A DNA stretch of 15,510 nt from Gonium pectorale (GCA_001584585.1 LSYV01000318.1:4904-20413), one strand, 5' to 3'. Shown: positions 1 through 9,121, counted from the first letter of the stretch. A program made the numbers and translations. Notes: generated by a model not told the origin, from the sequence alone.

Positions 1-290
1 GTGTTTTGTTTTTGTTTTTTTTGTCGACCTGACCGCAGCCGAACTAGCCGATCACAGCCCTGCACTACCGGTATCTGCATCACGCACGCTCTGCAGGCCT
101 TTGGAGCCTTTGCACATGAGCAACAGCGAGCCATTCCCTTACCCCCACATTAGGTGCCCTAGCTCAGAGGCGCCCGGGTGCATCCGGGCGGCCCCCTGTG
201 TGGCCCGGCCACACGCACATGCAGCCAGCTGCAGCGGGCCGCGCCAGCATGCTGCATTTACATTAGCGTGCATGTGCCACCGCGTCCCAA

Positions 291-453
291 ACCAAAGCGC
301 GTCCACTTTCACATCTTTGCCGTTCGTTTCGTCAGCCCCTCCTCGTCGTCCTCCATTCATTTCTCAAACGAACGACAAGGATATAAAAGGAAGAGGACGA
401 GGAGGGGCTGATGAAACGAACGACAAAGACATAAATGTGGACGTGCTTTGGTC
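291..453. repeat. Imperfect inverted repeat (foldback) with 64-65 bp arms
   Basis: The arm at 291-354 matches the reverse complement of 389-453 at about 55 of 64 positions, leaving a 34-nt spacer. A 22-bp segment beginning aaacgaacgacaa occurs directly at 366-387 and 414-435 (about 20/22) and again, inverted, in the left arm, so the unit is present three times. The spacer carries a TATAAAA heptamer (382-388). The arms read as similar peptides on opposite strands, but several of the base differences change the amino acid, so I do not take them as coding. A foldback transposon relic or a hairpin RNA source are both possible. I saw no clear target-site duplication. Confidence 0.75.
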
Positions 454-706
454 CACCACCATTGCATCTTCGAGACGCGGCGACACTGACCGCTGGCCCT
501 GGGACAAGCAACAGCGAGGTTGCAAGCCAGCCCCCAGGCTGGCGGCCAGCCATGCCTCGCTCAACGCCCGCGCACTGCGTCCCCCAACAGAGCTCCATGC
601 GCTCGCGGCCACCACCATGGGGGCCCCACAGGGCATCCCCGCCGCTGCCTCCCAGACATGCACCATGGCCCATCAACAGCTAGCCGGTACGGGCGAAGTT
701 GCAACC

Positions 707-860
707 GTACCAGCCAAGCCGTACCGGCCAAGCCGTACCGGCCAAGCCGTACCGGCCAAGCCGTACCGGCCAAGCCGTACCGGCCAAGCCGTACCGGCCA
801 AGCCGTACCGGCCAAGCCGTACCGGCCAAGCCGTACCGGCCAAGCCGTACCGGCCAAGCC
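707..860. repeat. 14-bp minisatellite, 11 tandem copies
   Basis: The unit gtaccggccaagcc is repeated head to tail. The first copy (707-720) has one difference (A for G at unit position 6), the next ten (721-860) are identical, and a partial copy begins at 861. A degenerate copy may lie at 687-700. Because 14 is not a multiple of three but 42 is, every forward frame translates to the same cyclic 14-residue peptide (VPAKPYRPSRTGQA), which explains the long open frames here on both strands. Near-perfect identity suggests recent expansion. No gene could be assigned to it. Confidence 0.95.
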
Positions 861-978
861 GTACCGAGACCGCAGCAGCAGCAGCAGCACTGCTCACTGG
901 CAGCAGCGTGCGCACCGAACGCCCACGGCCACGGCCTGCCTGCTCACTGCTGTCGGCTTGGCACCCATCCCAGGGCAC

Positions 979-1220
979 CCCTGTCAATCGATGAGCAGCT
1001 CCCTCGCCATCAAGAGCTGTCAACCGCCAACGGGCGCGTGTACCACATGGCGGTGTCGTACCTTGTCCAGGCGACGGACAAGGTGGCCCGCCGCCTATAC
1101 AAGGTACTACATGGACTGGTTCGCCGCCTGGACCAGGTTCGACATCTCAATGTGGTACACGCGCCCGCCCATTGGCGATGATAGCTCCTGATGGCGAGGA
1201 GCTGCTCATCGCTTGACAGG
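979..1220. repeat. Long foldback (about 100-nt arms, 40-nt loop)
   Basis: Reading inward from 979, the sequence (ccctgtcaatcgatgagc...) matches the reverse complement of the sequence reading inward from 1220 (ccctgtcaagcgatgagc...) for roughly 100 nt, with scattered mismatches and small indels, to a loop near 1079-1120. The best-matched blocks are 991-1013 with 1185-1208, and 1035-1048 with 1154-1167. Within the arms there are smaller stems, for example ccttgtcc...ggacaagg at 1061-1083. RNA from either strand would fold into a long imperfect hairpin. Candidates are a miniature inverted-repeat element or an algal small-RNA precursor. No transposase was seen. Confidence 0.7.
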
Positions 1221-1234
1221 GGCGAGCTGTCCTC

Positions 1235-1685
1235 TCAAAGTGCGATGGTCCCGTGCAGGCACAGCTCCGGCATGGCAGCAGTGCTGCCGCGCCTGCATCC
1301 AGCCCCAGGCCCCCATGTGCTGCCGCCGTCCCCAGAAGTGGCTCCATGGCTGCCACCCTCACTGCTGTCACCGTCGCCGCCCTCACCGCCATCACTCCTG
1401 TCGCCACTGCAGCTGTCTCCATTGCCGCCCCTGCCGCCGGCCGCTGCAAAGACCTGCAGCGACTTCACCCGCAGTGGCGGTCAATCTCCAACTATTTGGC
1501 GGTTGAGGACGCCGCAGCGCTGACCGGGTGGACGGCTCTAGCTTGACTACCGTAATACTGAGGGCCGCGCCCAAACGCCCATCATGCCACTCACCTCCTC
1601 AGCAAGCCACGCCGCGCCAGCTCCGCAGCCTCCACGTGTGCACGCTGCATCAGCCCGCAAGGCAGTACGCACTCCACCACGAACA
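1235..1685 (-). CDS. Possible minus-strand exons, product unknown
   Basis: Two coding-like stretches were seen. Positions 1685-1595 follow a CCGCCAG acceptor and end at a good donor (GAG|GTGAGT); one frame gives a 29-residue peptide that includes ECVLPCGLMQ and ends LARRGLLR. Positions 1468-1235 give a Gly/Asp/Ser-rich run (NGDSCSGDRSDGGEGGDGDS) of the kind common in linkers of volvocine proteins, followed by a stop at 1235. I could not join the two in a consistent phase with any visible acceptor, so this may be a broken gene, a transposon remnant or chance. The function is not known. Confidence 0.22.
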
Positions 1686-4113
1686 CTGGCGGCGCTTCTC
1701 AGAACTATACAAGCGTGCGCGCTGCTGCCTAAGGCATTAGGACCTTAACGGAACCAGATGCGCTCTGCCTGCAAACCGCCGCCTGATCTGGCACCAGCGC
1801 AGGTGCGGCAGACCCAGGGGTCGCGGGGAAACCTTGCTGCTGGTATCATGACCGCTGCCCCCGCTTCGCGAACGCAAGGAATACGTAGGGAGGCCGTTGT
1901 GGGCGCTGTACCGCGCGCGCTGCTGCCAAATCATCCTTGCGAGCGCTCGAACCTTACATCGTTCTGCTTTCGCAGTTCGTCCGGCTGCTTTCGCAGTCCG
2001 TCCAGGTTAGCGCCTTGTGCCCTCACCAGCTTCAGCAGCTCTTGCAGCGGGTCGGCCTAGTAGACAGCAGCACAAGGTATGGTCAGCGTTGGACAAAGTC
2101 GCCACCATCGTTGGACTTCGCCACACGCCCTGAGCACGCAATGCCTACTGCCGGTAAGATTATTTTGGTTACATGCGCCTCGTCTCAGGTTGGCGGCGGT
2201 CAGGCGCGTGAAGTTGAGGCGAGTGAAAGTTGAACCGGAGTGCGCTGTGCGCCAGGTAACGACTTATTTTGGCGAAGTCGTTTGACGCTGGAAGAGTTTA
2301 GCGCTGTGGTAGAAGGGTTTGGTGCATGTCGCGTGTGCGATCAAGCGGGTTGCTTTGTTGGTTAGAGGTTGGTTCTGGCCGTGCACGTGCCGAGGTCCGC
2401 AGCTGACACGCACGCTGATGCGCTTGCGATGCTACATCATGTGTTTTTCAGGATACGTGGCAACGCGGGAACGCCCGTGTTGTGCCTATGGCGGGCATGG
2501 ACATGCCGTGTGCATGGGGTGTGTTACGTCATGCGAATGTGCGTGCTTGTGGATATGCTGCAAACAGACTAGGCGTGCTTGGGGTGTGCAGTGGTGAGGC
2601 CGACATGCCTTGAGGCCGTTGAGTACGGGCAGGTTCTTGATGTCAGATAAGAAACAGAGGCAGGGAAGCTACCTCTACGGACAAACACAGCCGAAGCAGC
2701 GCATGGGCTACCGACTGGAGTGCTTCTGGTCTTGCTCGCCTGCACGGCTGATAGTAGCACACTGCGAGGTATACAGATCATACAGATCATATAGAACAAG
2801 CTTGAAGGTGCGACGTTTGCAGTAGGGCCCCGGGATGGCGGGCAAAGGAGGCGAGCAGCGAGCCTGGCTCCGTCAGCACTTGAGCTTGTGGTTTGCGGGG
2901 TTCGCTGTGCTAGATATGGTGATGGGTTTGGTGTGTATGACCAGGCATCTCAATGGTCGGAAGGGCGCGTAAGATAGACACATATGAGCCTGTTGACTGG
3001 CTGAGCCGCTGCCCAGGGCAGCGCCTCCGCACGCAGCACGATAACTCCACATCTTGAGCCGCGCAGCACGTCTGCCGTTGCGCGCCCTGCTTATAGCGGG
3101 CCCACAACATGCCCGCCCGGGAAGATCCCTGGAATTACGGTAAAGTACAGCATCGTCGTTACCGTACTATTGCTTCCTATTTCCTGGTCGCTGTCGAGGT
3201 CACAGCGAGTGAGGCGCGCGCCATACGCGACCCAACGTGGTTCACAATGCGTACCCCTGCCAGGCACTGAAGGGAGGTGACGTGCCTTGCGCCCTTGACG
3301 CCAAAGGCGGGTGCCTCCTGTACATGGTAATGTGTATGCCGTACGCATTGCCGTACGCATTCGCGTGCCGTGCCATCAGCTGGGGTCTCTTCTGGGATCA
3401 GCTCCCGGACCAGCGTCGCCGGACGCACCACTCAGGCGGACTGCCTAGCCACCCAAGCAGTACAGCGGGTAGGGCAACCAGTGAAGGAGCGGCCCTGAGG
3501 GAGTTCCGCTGCAGCGACGCCGCCCGTGCCCCCGCAGCAGTTGAGTGAGTTGCTGCACACCCCGGAGGACGGAGAAGTGGCGGGAGAGGTTCGGCAGCGT
3601 TACCGCTCGAGGTGCTGTAGGAAACGGGTGGACAGGGGCGGGGGTGCGGTGGCGGCGGCGACGTCAAGGTGTCGAGCCCCGTTGGCAGTGCGGCAATGTG
3701 GCGGCACAGCTCATGCGCTAGCTGCCACCACAACCGCCAGCTTGTTCGCGGAGGCCTACGAACTACGATATCCAGGCTAGCCCAGCTCAGCAAAGCTCTC
3801 AGCACAGCTGTCGAGTACGCAAGCCGTGGCGTATACATTTGCCCGGGACGTTAGGCGACGGCGGGTCCGATATAACAGCCTGTACGGCGGGCCCGCAGCA
3901 CCCTGCCGTACGTACGGGGGTAGCACGCACCTCCCGGATAAGGGTAGATGGAGGTGTTGGTTTCCCATTCCGCGAGCATACCGGTCGTTGCCCGTTGACG
4001 ACAATGGGTCTGTTTCCCCACCTCCCTGGGCTGTGCTCACGGGCGAGGCAGCCGGCCAGTGTACACGACAGCGGGACACAGTCGAGCCAGCTGGTGCGGA
4101 GGGGCGGCCTCAC
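1686..4113. other. Unresolved region, no confident gene
   Basis: Apart from the coiled-coil candidate, this stretch is less GC-biased at any codon position than the confident genes and shows no domain I recognise. Small local repeats were seen: a 12-bp direct repeat gccgtacgcatt at about 3337-3360, a 9-bp repeat acagatcat at about 2774-2791, and a 15-16 bp near-duplication (tcaacttcacgcgcc type, minus strand) near 2201-2232. An 8-bp inverted pair tacggtaa/ttaccgta lies near 3137-3167. The mixture fits old transposable-element sequence or intergenic DNA with unresolved exons. Confidence 0.4.
1958..2056 (-). CDS. Possible minus-strand exon encoding a coiled coil
   Basis: On the minus strand, CTACTAG|GCC could be an acceptor and AACGAT|GTAAGG is a good donor. 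The 99 nt between them are in frame throughout (33 codons, phase 0 at both ends). The peptide starts ADPLQELLKLVRAQ and continues with heptads NLDGLRK, QPDELRK and QND. The heptads coincide with a 21-bp DNA duplication at 1963-2004 (18 of 21 identical), a period that makes sense for an amphipathic helix. Such heptad exons occur in both host genes and retroelements. No catalytic domain is visible nearby, and flanking exons could not be chained with confidence. Confidence 0.35.
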
Positions 4114-4227
4114 GCGTGCAGCACGAGCGGCGAACTTGCGCCCTCTCTTTCTTCGTGGGACACCCTGTTCCTTGGCGGCATCACTGCCCTCCAGAGACGT
4201 TGCAGTGCATGCTGATTTCCCGGCCAT
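4114..4227 (-). CDS. Possible 5' exon encoding a basic, nuclear-type N-terminus
   Basis: A minus-strand ATG at 4227 (G at -3 and +4) opens a 38-codon segment starting MAGKSACTATSLEG and containing the basic run PRRKRGRK followed by KFAARAAR. It ends at a plausible GTGAGG donor after 4114 in phase 0. The basic cluster resembles a nuclear localisation signal. An upstream out-of-frame ATG at 4240 is a weakness. A downstream partner may be the long frame at 3838-3398 (its first half reads like a folded protein: ALLSWASLDIVV, WWQLAHELCRHIAAL), but no junction could be proved. The function is not known. Confidence 0.28.
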
Positions 4228-4319
4228 CGCCCGAGGCCATCGCCCCAAATTTCCAAGTCATTGCCCATGCCTGCCACGCTAGCAATCATAACGTGCACAT
4301 GATATATCATCTGAGGTGC

Positions 4320-4667
4320 ACGGCCTCTCACGGGACTTGCAGCTTGGCGGGTATGGGCGTGCCGGTACGGCGGAAGTACTGCGTTCCGTGGTGCGCGAAG
4401 ATGCTGCCTTCCAAAGCCGGCTGTGACATGAGTAGCATCGAATATATTCCGCAATGATGCAAGCCGTTCTCTTACACCATGTGCAACAACTGCTTTCAGG
4501 GTCTGCAGTGCCTTGACGATCAGGCGCAACTGCAAAAGTTTATCGACGGCTTTACTCGCCCCCGACCCCGCCCGAGAGTTGTGCCTGTGACACGGGTGCC
4601 CATCAAGCCGGAGCAGCCAGCGCCCGTTCCAGCTGCCGATACCGGGGCCGATACTCAATCCAAGTAG
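4320..4667 (+). pseudogene. Cysteine-rich coding remnant interrupted by in-frame TGA
   Basis: One plus-strand frame reads a cysteine-dense segment: CTASHGTC, then KYCVPWCAKM, AGCDMSSIEYIPQ, an in-frame TGA at 4455-4457, then CKPFSYTMCNNCFQGLQC. A hydrophilic tail with RPRPRPR and a Pro/Glu-rich end follows, and the frame stops at 4665-4667. Nine cysteines in about 70 residues on both sides of one stop suggest a single domain broken by a nonsense mutation. Alternatives are an intron (GTGCGC near 4391, acceptor CTTTCAG before 4500), a start at the ATG at 4479, or selenocysteine recoding. A rival minus-strand frame (4658-4110) covers the same bases. I do not recognise the family. Confidence 0.3.
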
Positions 4668-4740
4668 AAGCTGCTGGTATTACAAATACCGAGTTGAATA
4701 CCGGGGCCAATTTGTCGTCCATCAGCAGCCATCAACAGCC

Positions 4741-7700
4741 ATGCTTGCCCCCGCGGCGGCTCGCCTTTGGCTCGGCGCGGCGCGCGCAGGGGGCTTTCTT
4801 GCCAGCAGCACCGGAGCGGCTGGCGCTGCCGCAGCGACCGGCCTGCTCGATGCCATGCGCACCGGGTGTGGCACCGCCACCATCCCGGCGCACTCGTCGG
4901 CCCCCGCGGCGCCGGCCAGCCTAGCGATCGGCGCATCCTGGCCCATGCCGCCGGTGAGCCGCTGGTTCTGCACGCCGCGCAATATAACGCCCTCCGCCGG
5001 CGGCCGTGTTGGGGGTGCACCACCCGCCGGCGCACTCGCCAGCGCCGCCGCTGGGGCAGCTGCTCCGCCGGCGGAGCCGGCGCCGCAGGTGCCTGCGGCA
5101 GGTGCCCCTGACACGGCGCCGGCGGAGGCGGAGGCCGAGGCGGTTCCCTCCACACCGCCTCCTTCGGCGCCCGCCCACGCCAGCCGTCGCGACGTGGACG
5201 CGGCGGCCGAGAAGGTGTACCCCAGCTCCAAGGACGACAACCTGGGGGTCCAGAAGAACTGGTTCAACTCGCTCTTTTCGCAGGCGAGTGCGGGGGAATG
5301 TCGTACGGAAATACGGCCGTACGGCATGTACTGCTGTGGTTGTTCACACCTGTGGCCTTTCTGGGAACGGCCTGCGGCGTGTCTTCGGGTGCTATGAATG
5401 CGCTGTCTCGGGGGAGGAAGGGGCGGCATGCCCAGCGGGGTCCCAATGCGGGGCGCAGACGTGGCTGCTGCGCTGCGGTGGGAAGCAACATCGGGCGCGG
5501 GTCCCTTCACCACGCTGGCGCCCTCCGCCACCAGCCGCCCCGGAGGCCAACCCCGTCCCCGCTCCCCTCCCCCTCCCACCGACGGACTGATACCGCCCCC
5601 CCACCCACCCGCACCCACACTCAATGCCCACTGCTGCCCAGGAGCTTCCGACCCCCTTCCCCCCCTCACACGCCGCGGTTTCCTTCAGAAAACCCCTCCC
5701 CTCCCGCCTTCCCTCCTCGTCCCCCTCCCTTACCCACTGCCCCCCCTCCAGCTCAACGTCATCCAGCGCACCGGCATGGCCCCCCACATGGCCGGCCGGC
5801 AGAAGGAGGTGTTTGTGGCCGTAGAGCGCGAGTTCGAGGAGCTGTGGGAGCGGCACGTGAGGGGGAGGGGACTGCAGGTGAGGGACCGGCGGGCGGGCGG
5901 GCTGCGTCCCTCGCTCGCTTACCTGATGCGGACACAAAGCTGCGGACCTGTGCGTAGGTTCTGTACCGTGTTGCGTGACAGCAGTGCTCAAACAGTCCTG
6001 CGAAAAGACAGCGAGCAAAAGCATCCAGGCGGGCGGCCCAGGGACCCGCAGCCCGAACCCGACCCAGAGGGCAAAACTGAACGCCGTGGTTGCTGGGCTG
6101 GGATAGCCGTGATAGCTGCGGATCTATATGTATGGGCGAGGGGGGAGGTGGAGAGTGCGAGGGGGGGGTGGCCGATGCGCGGCCGAAGGACTGCGCCTGC
6201 GCCCGCATCCCCCAGCGTGAGCGGTGCCCCCCTACCCCCCAGCGTGGGGCGTGGCGTAGTGAGGACGCCTTTCTCTGTTTCTGACCCCTCAGCATGTGTG
6301 TTTGGGTGTTGAATTGAAAAATGCATACGACGGAATTAAGCGCGAAAGTGATGGCGTCGTTGTAGGACCGAGCTCCTGAGGCAGTCGAAGGGGTGATGTC
6401 CCTGCATGTTAGTTTGGCGGCGACCACCACCGTAGCCCCCGATGCTGCCCAGAATTCTCTCTGGGGTGACCCTATGCAATGCCGTGATGGGGTGCGCCTA
6501 ATCTGGTCTATGCGCATCGCATGCTGGCTAGTGCATGTCTCCCGGCTGTGTCTGTGTCTATGTGGGGGGGGGGATGCCGAACTTGTGGGGGCAGGTGACT
6601 GGCAGGCTCGGGGCGTTGCGCTGCATGCGGCCGCCCTGCCTCCTTTCACCCCCTCACCCCCTCCGTCCGCCCCTGCCCTCGTGTCTCGAGCCCCGCTCCC
6701 TCCCACAACTCGCCCCAACTCCCTCCCACACACAAAACACACACGCAGGGCGTGGCCCACCGCGGGCTGCTGCTGTGCTGCCTGGCCATCGCCACGCACC
6801 GGGTGCTGCGGTACGAGACGGGGGACGACGAGCTGGTCAAGGAGGTGGGGGCGAGGAGGGGGGAGGAGGGGGGAGGACGGGGAAAGGAGTGGGGAGGGGG
6901 GAAGGGCTTGGGGCGGGGCGGGAGCCCCGCACCCCACCGCTCCATGGCGCGGCAGGGGGAGAGATGTGTCACCCAAGGGGGCGGAGGACGGAGCCCCCGG
7001 GACGGGGGTGCGGTGCAAGGCACGGCAACGCTCCCCCCGGGTACGGGAGCGGGGGTGGGCGGGTCTATCCAAAGGTTAGCGAGGGGCGCGGGGCTGGGTC
7101 GGGCGGCCCGAGCCCTTGCCTTGCGCCATCACAACACAGCCGGCACTTTGGTCCAATTTCCCCCACGGCCAGAACGCGGCTGGGTGCCATTGGAATCTGA
7201 ACATTTTAGATCAGACGACCATCACATTAGGAGATCGGGGGCGACACGCGAGCCGGGCGGGCTTCCTCTCGTGGGAGTGCGTGCCTCTCGAACTCCCCCC
7301 CCGCCTCGCCCCCCCCCCCATCGCCCCTCGCCAGGTGATCCGCACCAACCTGGGCGGCGTGGCAGATAACATTATGCTCAAGCTGCACAAAGGCCGCCTC
7401 TGGCTGCTGCTCAGGCTGCTGGCGGAGGACCCGTACAAGCAGGTGCGGTTGGCGGTTGGCGGCTGCGGTGCTGGCAGCGCGATCTGTTCGTCGGTCCTGG
7501 CAGACATTGCCCACGGACTGAGTAAGCCCCCTCCCCATTCGCCCCCCACCCACTCCCAAATGCCCCCCAACACAATGACCTCCTCCTCCCTTCCCCTCCC
7601 CCGCCCCTCCCCTTCCCCAAACCCCCTCCCCAGGCCGTCCGCTTCCTGCCGCAGCTGCAGGGCGACATGGCCTCGCTCGTGTCGTCCGACCTGGTGGCGG

Positions 7701-8520
7701 GGCCGCACGAGGCCACCTGGACCGCCTCCGCCTGCGCCTTCCACGCGGCGCTGGCGGCGGAGGACGCCACCGAGCTGCTGCCGCACTTCTGCTGCCAGTA
7801 CGGCATGCAGTACCTCGAGGTACGGCAGGAAGCAGACAGAAGGCGGGCGGGCCGGGGCGGCGCCGGCAGCGGCGGGGCGTGCCTGGGGCTGTGAGCGGAG
7901 GAGAGGGGGCTAGCTAACCGCCGCGTTAAGGACCGAGGGCTGTCGGGGGTACGGTATGGGCACCTGGCTGCGCCCGGCTGGGCGAACCGCACTGATGCCC
8001 GTTAACTGCTGAAGGGATGCGCTCTGGCCGCAGTCCGGGGGCCGCCCCTCCAGCCCCCAGCCGCGACCTGCCCCCGCTCTCCCCTACTCCCGTATCGAGG
8101 CTTTATTGAAACCCGAACAGCCTGGAGCGTTGCGCAACCGCCCGCACCACTATTCTACCACGCTGCTACCACGCCGCCGCCATCGCCCCGCTCAAACCCC
8201 GCCCCCTCCCCGCCTTCCTCCACCCTGCATCCCGGCGTCCAGCCCGGCCATATCGAACCCTGTTTCTCCACCCACCCACCCACCCACCCACCCGCCCATG
8301 CCTGCACTCGGCGCGTCTGCCCGTCCCCGCCCAGGGCTTCGCGCAGTACGGCGTGCGCGTGGGGCTGGAGCAGAGCCTGGGCTTCGGGGACGACCGCTGC
8401 TGCGTGCGGATCTCCCGGCCCGGGCCGCCGCCGTCGCCACCTTCCCAAGAGCCGCCGGCGGCGGCGGGGCCGGGGCCTGCCGAGGGCCAGGCGGGGCCGC
8501 AGCAGCCGCCCGCACCGTAA
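4741..8520 (+). CDS. ATC-hydrolase-like protein with organelle leader (six exons, 414 aa)
   Basis: Exons: 4741-5283, 5752-5877, 6749-6844, 7335-7442, 7634-7819, 8335-8520. Every exon is a whole number of codons. Residues 1-25 (MLAPAAARLWLGAARAGG) are Ala/Leu/Arg-rich without acids and look like a mitochondrial presequence; up to about residue 150 the protein is Ala/Pro-rich and low complexity. From about residue 165 it becomes a folded domain with an EVFVAVEREFEELW helix (exon 2), then LLLCCLAIATHRVL and the Asn/Gly-rich NLGGVADN. Cysteines are at 325, 344-345 and 375-376, the last pair in GFGDDRCCVRI. The order Cys-helix, FC, then G-D-x-C-C-x-x-x-I resembles the L-2-amino-thiazoline-4-carboxylic acid hydrolase family, which in Pseudomonas acts in thiazoline degradation towards N-carbamoyl-L-cysteine. 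I do not see the Asp I expect just after the middle Cys, so activity is uncertain. The tail after about residue 384 is Pro/Ala/Gln-rich. The gene structure is firm; the family call is moderate and from memory. Confidence 0.7.
5284..5751 (+). other. GC-AG intron 1 of the ATC-hydrolase-like gene
   Basis: Exon 1 ends TCGCAG and the intron begins GCGAGT. Apart from C at the second position this is an excellent donor. The intron ends in a long C/T tract (ccccccctccag). The nearest GT alternatives (GTCCAG inside exon 1, GTCGTA at 5299) would break the phase or delete conserved-looking residues, so a GC-AG intron is the simplest reading. The intron is 468 nt. It contains a short palindromic stretch around cggccgtacgg (5310-5325). 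Confidence 0.6.
8268..8293. repeat. (CCCA)n microsatellite in intron 5
   Basis: About 6.5 copies of the tetranucleotide lie 40 nt upstream of the exon 6 acceptor. On the sense strand it forms part of the pyrimidine-rich stretch before the acceptor and could affect splicing if its length varies. Confidence 0.9.
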
Positions 8521-8625
8521 CAAGCGAATCGCGCCCCGCCCCGCCCCGCTCCGCCCCGCCCTGCGCCACACACAAGCACCCGGTGCTGCCTGCGCTGCCG
8601 AGCGACCCTGCGCCCCGAGCCTTGC

Positions 8626-8655
8626 TGCCCTGCCCTGCCCTGCCCTGCCCTGTCC
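8626..8655. repeat. TGCCC pentanucleotide repeat, six copies
   Basis: Five perfect TGCCC units are followed by one TGTCC. The array lies about 105 bp after the stop codon of the ATC-hydrolase-like gene. Confidence 0.9.
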
Positions 8656-9116
8656 TGACTTGCTAGCTCCTGGTTCAAGCTGGGGCGAGGCCTTGCAGGC
8701 ACGCTTGGCTGCATACGCTTGAGTGGCCGGGATGGGATTGGAGCCGGCCGTGGGCGGGTGGCGCAGCCTGGCAGGTGCAGCGGCCGGGAGCGCCGGGAGA
8801 CGCGTCGTAGCTTTGGCGGGTGTGGGGGCAGTGTCGCTGGGGGCCCATTCATCATGGCGCCTGAGCCCTTTTCGGGCAACGGTGGTGGTGAGGCGGAGGG
8901 GGCCCGCAGGTGCAGGGCCGCGCGGGGTGTTGACAGAGCGGCCGCGTGGCCGTGCCAGCCAGCCCGCCTATTCCACGCCGAACGGCGTGGCGATGGCTGG
9001 GGTGTGAAGGTGGGGTGTGGCGTGCTTCCATGCGCGTGTGTCGCCTGTGTTTGGGTGCGGCAGCCCGAGCCAGGGAGGCGGAAATTTTGCGTGTGTGAAA
9101 GGTCCCTGGCTTCCCC

Positions 9117-9121
9117 TGTAA
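9117..9121 (+). terminator. TGTAA polyadenylation signal
   Basis: This is the first plus-strand TGTAA after the stop at 8520 and precedes the next gene by about 190 bp. TGTAA is the usual polyadenylation signal in Chlamydomonas and Volvox, with cleavage commonly 10-20 nt downstream, which predicts a 3' end near 9131-9141. Confidence 0.5.

Larger units (their letters stand above)
1..1234. other. Repeat-rich region without an identified gene
   Basis: Apart from the two foldbacks and the minisatellite I can support no gene here. Open frames over this interval exist on both strands and in several frames, mostly because the minisatellite and foldbacks lack stops in every frame. The minus strand carries a TGTAA near 258 (ttaca on the plus strand) that could end a minus-strand transcript, but this pentamer also occurs by chance several times in the window. 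Confidence 0.5.

Noticed and set aside
101..994. Plus-strand open frame of 297 codons
   Set aside because: It runs through the foldback and the minisatellite, which are open in every frame; no domain or consistent codon bias outside the repeats.
4722..5669. Minus-strand open frame of 315 codons
   Set aside because: It is antisense to exon 1 and intron 1 of the ATC-hydrolase-like gene; GC-rich exons with G/C at third positions often leave the opposite strand open.
5759..7072. Minus-strand open frame of 437 codons, the longest in the window
   Set aside because: It crosses two clear exons and two introns of the plus-strand gene and its product is low-complexity Pro/Arg/Ser/Ala; a shadow of C-rich introns.
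8268..8293. CCCA array as a telomere-like sequence
   Set aside because: Algal telomeric repeats are of the TTTTAGGG/TTTAGGG type; this is a simple intronic microsatellite.
8723..9007. Plus-strand open frame after the ATC-hydrolase-like gene
   Set aside because: It lies between the stop codon and the TGTAA signal, with no splice sites or recognisable domain; most likely 3' UTR.
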